From Deferrisomatales bacterium (GTDB lineage: Bacteria; Desulfobacterota; Deferrisomatia; Deferrisomatales; Deferrisomataceae), in the NCBI GenBank assembly GCA_024277875.1, contig JAJRUI010000118.1:1-55933 (forward strand): 55,933 nucleotides of DNA. Direction: 5' to 3'. This document shows positions 52,788-55,933 of the stretch, in pieces. Numbering within the stretch: position 1 is the stretch's first letter; every line of letters begins with the position of its first letter. The position numbers were made by a program, and so were the translations under genes. Below the pieces are notes generated by a model. That model was not told the DNA's origin and did not search any database. It worked only from the letters and a program-made list of their open reading frames with translations.

Positions 52788-55241
52788 ATGAGCGACTCCA
52801 GAGAAACGTCCACCCGCATCCTGCCCCTGATCCCCCTGCGGGACGTCGTGGTCTTTCCCCACATGGTCATCCCCCTGTTCGTCGGCCGCGACAAGTCGAT
52901 CGCAGCCCTCGAAGAGGCCATGGCCGGGGACCGGGACATCCTGCTCGCCGCCCAGAAGGAGGCCCGGGTCAACGAACCCGGCCCCGAGGACATCCACACC
53001 ACGGGCACGGTGGGGGCGATCATCCAGCTGCTCAAACTGCCCGACGGTACGGTCAAGGTGCTGGTGGAGGGCAAGCAGCGGGCCCGCATCCAGTCGTACC
53101 TGGCCACGGACCGGTACTTCCTGGCCCAGGCCGAGGACCTGCCCGAGCCCGAGGTGGCCGACTCCGAGGCCCGGGCGCTCATGCGCACCGTGGTCGAGGC
53201 GTTCGCCAAGTACGTCAAGCTCAACCGCAAGCTGCCCAGCGAGCTGGCCGGGTCGGCCGAGGCGATCGACGAGCCGGGCCGGCTGGCCGACACGATTGCT
53301 TCCCACCTGTCCGTCAAGACCGCCGAGAAGCAGGCGCTCCTCGAACTCCTGGAGCCCGTGGCCCGCCTCGAGAAGCTCTACGCCCTGATGAAGGGCGAGA
53401 CCGAGGTGCTCGAGCTCGAGCAGAAGATCAAGCGGCGGGTCAAGAAGCAGATGGAGAAGACCCAGAAGGAGTACTACCTCAACGAGCAGATGAAAGCGAT
53501 CCAGAAGGAGCTGGGCGACAGCGACGACAACCAGAGCGAGATCCGGGAGCTGGCCGCCAAGGTCGAGGCGAAGGACATGCCGGACGAGGCGCGCGAGAAG
53601 GCCCGCAAGGAACTCCAGCGCCTCAAGATGATGTCGCCCCTGTCGGCCGAGGCCACGGTGGTCCGCAGCTACATCGACTGGATCCTCGACCTGCCGTGGA
53701 ACGAGGTCACCGAGGACAAGGTGGACATCCCCGAGGCCCAGCGGATCCTCGACGAGGACCACTACGCCCTCAAGGAGGTCAAGGAGCGGATCCTCGAGTA
53801 CCTGGCCGTGCTGAAGCTGGTGGGCACCACCAAGTCGCCGATCCTGTGCTTCGTGGGACCGCCAGGGGTGGGCAAGACCAGCCTGGCCAAGTCCGTGGCC
53901 CGGGCGGTGGGCCGCAACTTCGTGCGACTGAGCCTGGGGGGCGTGCGCGACGAGGCCCAGATCCGGGGCCACCGCCGGACCTACATCGGGTCCATGCCCG
54001 GCCGGATCCTCCAGAGCCTCAAGAAGGCGAAGAGTTCCAACCCGGTGTTCCTGCTCGACGAGGTGGACAAGATGAGCATGGACTTCCGGGGCGACCCGTC
54101 CTCGGCCCTGCTGGAGGTCCTCGATCCCGAGCAGAACGACACGTTCAGCGACCACTACCTGGACCTGGACTACGACCTGAGCCGGGTGCTGTTCATCACC
54201 ACGGCCAACTACCTGCCCAACATCCCCGAGCCCCTGCGCGACCGGATGGAGGTGATCCAGATCGCGGGCTACTCCGAACTCGAGAAGCTCGAGATCGCCA
54301 AGCGCCACCTGGTGCCCAAGCAGGTCGAGGCCAACGGCCTCAAGCCCGAGCACATCCGGTTCACCGACCCGGGCCTGCTGGAGATCATCCAGCGGTACAC
54401 CCGGGAAGCCGGGGTGCGCACCCTGGAGCGGATGATCGCCAAGGTGTGCCGCCGGGTGGCCAAGACCGTGGTCACCGAGGGCGAGGACAGCGCCCGGGCC
54501 CACCGGATCACGCCGTCCGTGGTGCGCAAGCACCTGGGCGCGCCCAAGTACAAGTACGGCGTCCGGGAGGAGAAGAGCGAGGTGGGGTACGCCACCGGCC
54601 TCGCCTGGACCGAGACCGGGGGCGAACTGCTCGGGATCGAGGTGGTGCTGCTGCCGGGCAAGGGCAACCTGACGATCACCGGCAAGCTCGGCGACGTGAT
54701 GATGGAGTCGGCCCGGGCCGCGGTGAGCTACGTGCGCAGCCGGGCCCACCGGCTGGGCCTGGAGCGGGACTTCTACCAGAAGATCGACATCCACATCCAC
54801 GTGCCCGAGGGCGCGATCCCCAAGGACGGCCCGTCCGCGGGCATCACCATGGCCACCGCGCTCACCAGCGCGCTCACGGGCATCCCGGTGCGCCGGGACG
54901 TGGCCATGACCGGCGAGATCACCCTGAGGGGCAAGGTGCTGCCCATCGGCGGCGTCAAGGAGAAGCTCCTGGCCGCCCACCGGGGCCAGATGCTCACCGT
55001 GCTCCTGCCCGGCGAGAACGAGAAGGACGTGGTCGACCTGGACCTGCCCCGCAACGTGCTCCGGGACCTGGGTCTCGTGTACGTAAGCCACATGGACCAG
55101 GTGCTGGAGCGGGCGCTGGAGATCGACGACCCCCAGGCGATCTGGTCCACGCCCCATCGCCACGAGCGCACGGTGGAGGACATCCTGGGGCTGCCCCAGC
55201 GGCCGCCCAGCTCCGGCTCGGAAGCCCCGCAGATCCAGTAA
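52788..55241 (+). CDS. lon: ATP-dependent protease Lon
   Basis: This 817-residue protease has the N-terminal substrate domain ([23 protein letters not shown]), a coiled middle, the AAA+ domain with Walker [10 protein letters not shown] near residue 360, and a C-terminal peptidase with catalytic S683 (GPSAG) and K726 (GGVKEK), the Ser-Lys dyad. It degrades damaged and regulatory proteins in the cytoplasm. It ends the protease block; hup has its own promoter. Confidence 0.97.
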   Translation: MSDSRETSTRILPLIPLRDVVVFPHMVIPLFVGRDKSIAALEEAMAGDRDILLAAQKEARVNEPGPEDIHTTGTVGAIIQLLKLPDGTVKVLVEGKQRARIQSYLATDRYFLAQAEDLPEPEVADSEARALMRTVVEAFAKYVKLNRKLPSELAGSAEAIDEPGRLADTIASHLSVKTAEKQALLELLEPVARLEKLYALMKGETEVLELEQKIKRRVKKQMEKTQKEYYLNEQMKAIQKELGDSDDNQSEIRELAAKVEAKDMPDEAREKARKELQRLKMMSPLSAEATVVRSYIDWILDLPWNEVTEDKVDIPEAQRILDEDHYALKEVKERILEYLAVLKLVGTTKSPILCFVGPPGVGKTSLAKSVARAVGRNFVRLSLGGVRDEAQIRGHRRTYIGSMPGRILQSLKKAKSSNPVFLLDEVDKMSMDFRGDPSSALLEVLDPEQNDTFSDHYLDLDYDLSRVLFITTANYLPNIPEPLRDRMEVIQIAGYSELEKLEIAKRHLVPKQVEANGLKPEHIRFTDPGLLEIIQRYTREAGVRTLERMIAKVCRRVAKTVVTEGEDSARAHRITPSVVRKHLGAPKYKYGVREEKSEVGYATGLAWTETGGELLGIEVVLLPGKGNLTITGKLGDVMMESARAAVSYVRSRAHRLGLERDFYQKIDIHIHVPEGAIPKDGPSAGITMATALTSALTGIPVRRDVAMTGEITLRGKVLPIGGVKEKLLAAHRGQMLTVLLPGENEKDVVDLDLPRNVLRDLGLVYVSHMDQVLERALEIDDPQAIWSTPHRHERTVEDILGLPQRPPSSGSEAPQIQ

Positions 55242-55267
55242 AGATGGGCCTCCGGACCGGATTGGAC

Positions 55268-55297
55268 TTGACACCGTTTCTTTCGAATTGTTATAAG
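55268..55297 (+). promoter_or_regulatory. Sigma-70 promoter of hup
   Basis: TTGACA (55268-55273) and TATAAG (55292-55297) are 18 bases apart, in an AT-richer patch of the 93-base gap after lon. Confidence 0.8.
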
Positions 55298-55334
55298 GCT
55301 GGCTCGTTCGACGACCTGTGCAAGGAGGATCCCC

Positions 55335-55607
55335 GTGACGAAGGCTGAGCTCATCGAGGCCATGGCCGAGAAGGCGAACACCTCCAAGGCCGCTGCCAAG
55401 CGGTTCGTAGAAGCGTTCACCGACACCGTCGCGGACTGCCTCCGGCAGGGCGACAAGGTGACCTTGGTGGGGTTCGGCACGTTCAGCGTGACCGAGCGCA
55501 AGGCCCGCACGGGCCGCAACCCCCGCACGGGTGAAGAGATCAAGATCCCGGGCGGCAAGGCGCCCAAGTTCAAGGCCGGCAAGGCCCTCAAGGACAAGCT
55601 GTCCTAG
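55335..55607 (+). CDS. hup: HU-family DNA-binding protein
   Basis: This 90-residue nucleoid protein shows the HU pattern [15 protein letters not shown], the glycine turn VGFGTFSV and the DNA-binding arm [18 protein letters not shown]. It bends and packages DNA as a dimer. It starts at GTG 55335, 6 bases after AAGGAGG. It is followed by two tRNA genes. Confidence 0.96.
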   Translation: MTKAELIEAMAEKANTSKAAAKRFVEAFTDTVADCLRQGDKVTLVGFGTFSVTERKARTGRNPRTGEEIKIPGGKAPKFKAGKALKDKLS

Positions 55608-55628
55608 AGAACCGTACCACCGGCTCGG

Positions 55629-55704
55629 AGGCGGATAGCTCAGCTGGGAGAGCGCCGGCCTTACAAGCCGGAGGTCGCAGGTTCGAGCCCTGTTCCGCCT
55701 ACCA
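55629..55704 (+). tRNA. tRNA-Val (anticodon TAC)
   Basis: Acceptor AGGCGGA pairs with TCCGCCT, the anticodon stem CCGGC/GCCGG holds loop CTTACAA, the T-loop is TTCGAGC, and CCA is encoded. Confidence 0.96.
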
Positions 55705-55727
55705 TTGCATTACCCGCGTGTGTTTGC

Positions 55728-55804
<77 letters not shown>

Positions 55805-55810
55805 TTCTTG

Positions 55811-55842
55811 AAAGGGCTGCACTTCGTGTGCAGCCCTTTTTT
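55811..55842 (+). terminator. Strong rho-independent terminator
   Basis: AAAGGGCTGCAC (55811-55822) pairs perfectly with GTGCAGCCCTTT (55828-55839) around a TTCGT loop, followed by more T residues. It ends the hup/tRNA-Val/tRNA-Asp unit. Nothing further is recognisable from here to the window end. Confidence 0.95.
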
Positions 55843-55933
55843 CAGCCTGGCGCCCTCGCCGCACGGTTTGCGACCCGTCCGGGCCCGGGGACCTGGGAAC
55901 CGGTGCGGGATCCGGGCCGGCAGCGGCCCCTAC

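Overview
This window comes from a very GC-rich (about 70% or more) bacterium whose gene content and order point to the former Deltaproteobacteria (Desulfobacterota or a relative). The signs are a complete division and cell-wall (dcw) cluster followed by a radical SAM gene, a tig-clpP-clpX-lon-hup block, a selenocysteine formate dehydrogenase with a multihaem cytochrome, a periplasmic-type [NiFe] hydrogenase, and a sigma-54 regulator facing glnA. This placement is inferred from gene content only.

Layout. 1-5.7 kb: the end of a DUF3426 membrane protein, two half-size ABC exporter subunits that look like an asymmetric heterodimer, and a CorC/HlyC-type CBS membrane protein. 5.8-9.9 kb, minus strand: [NiFe] hydrogenase large subunit, small subunit and a methyl-accepting chemotaxis protein with a periplasmic CXXCH haem motif, apparently one operon. 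10.0-29.9 kb, plus strand: the dcw operon (mraZ, a small STAS-like gene, rsmH, ftsL, ftsI, murE, murF, mraY, murD, ftsW, murG, murC, murB, a frameshifted ddl, ftsQ, ftsA, ftsZ, radical SAM gene). It starts from a clear promoter followed by MraZ boxes, and a run of hairpins separates ftsI from murE. 29.9-33.7 kb: a lipoprotein joining two solute-binding modules, overlapping a membrane histidine kinase gene.

33.8-41.7 kb: a formate dehydrogenase locus with a structured leader, a 60-residue Tat peptide gene, the catalytic subunit with in-frame UGA and SECIS, a four-cluster Fe-S subunit, a membrane-anchored multihaem cytochrome c, a cytochrome b subunit, a multi-cluster ferredoxin protein and a TorD-like chaperone. 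41.7-44.9 kb: a NifA-type sigma-54 activator divergent from glnA, which has a consensus -24/-12 promoter. 45.1-49.0 kb: Na/Pi cotransporter, PhoU-like protein, branched-chain aminotransferase, two small genes and a PilZ protein. 49.1-55.9 kb: tRNA-Lys and tRNA-Leu, tig, clpP, clpX, lon, hup, tRNA-Val, tRNA-Asp and a strong terminator.

The most unusual feature is the hydrogenase-chemoreceptor operon. An exported hydrogenase with no cleavable C-terminal peptide, no membrane cytochrome and no maturation genes lies directly upstream of a haem-binding chemoreceptor, which suggests a hydrogen or redox-sensing chemotaxis unit. Other points of interest are the hairpin array and a duplicated hairpin element inside and beside the dcw operon, the two-module binding protein paired with a kinase, and a single-base deletion in ddl.
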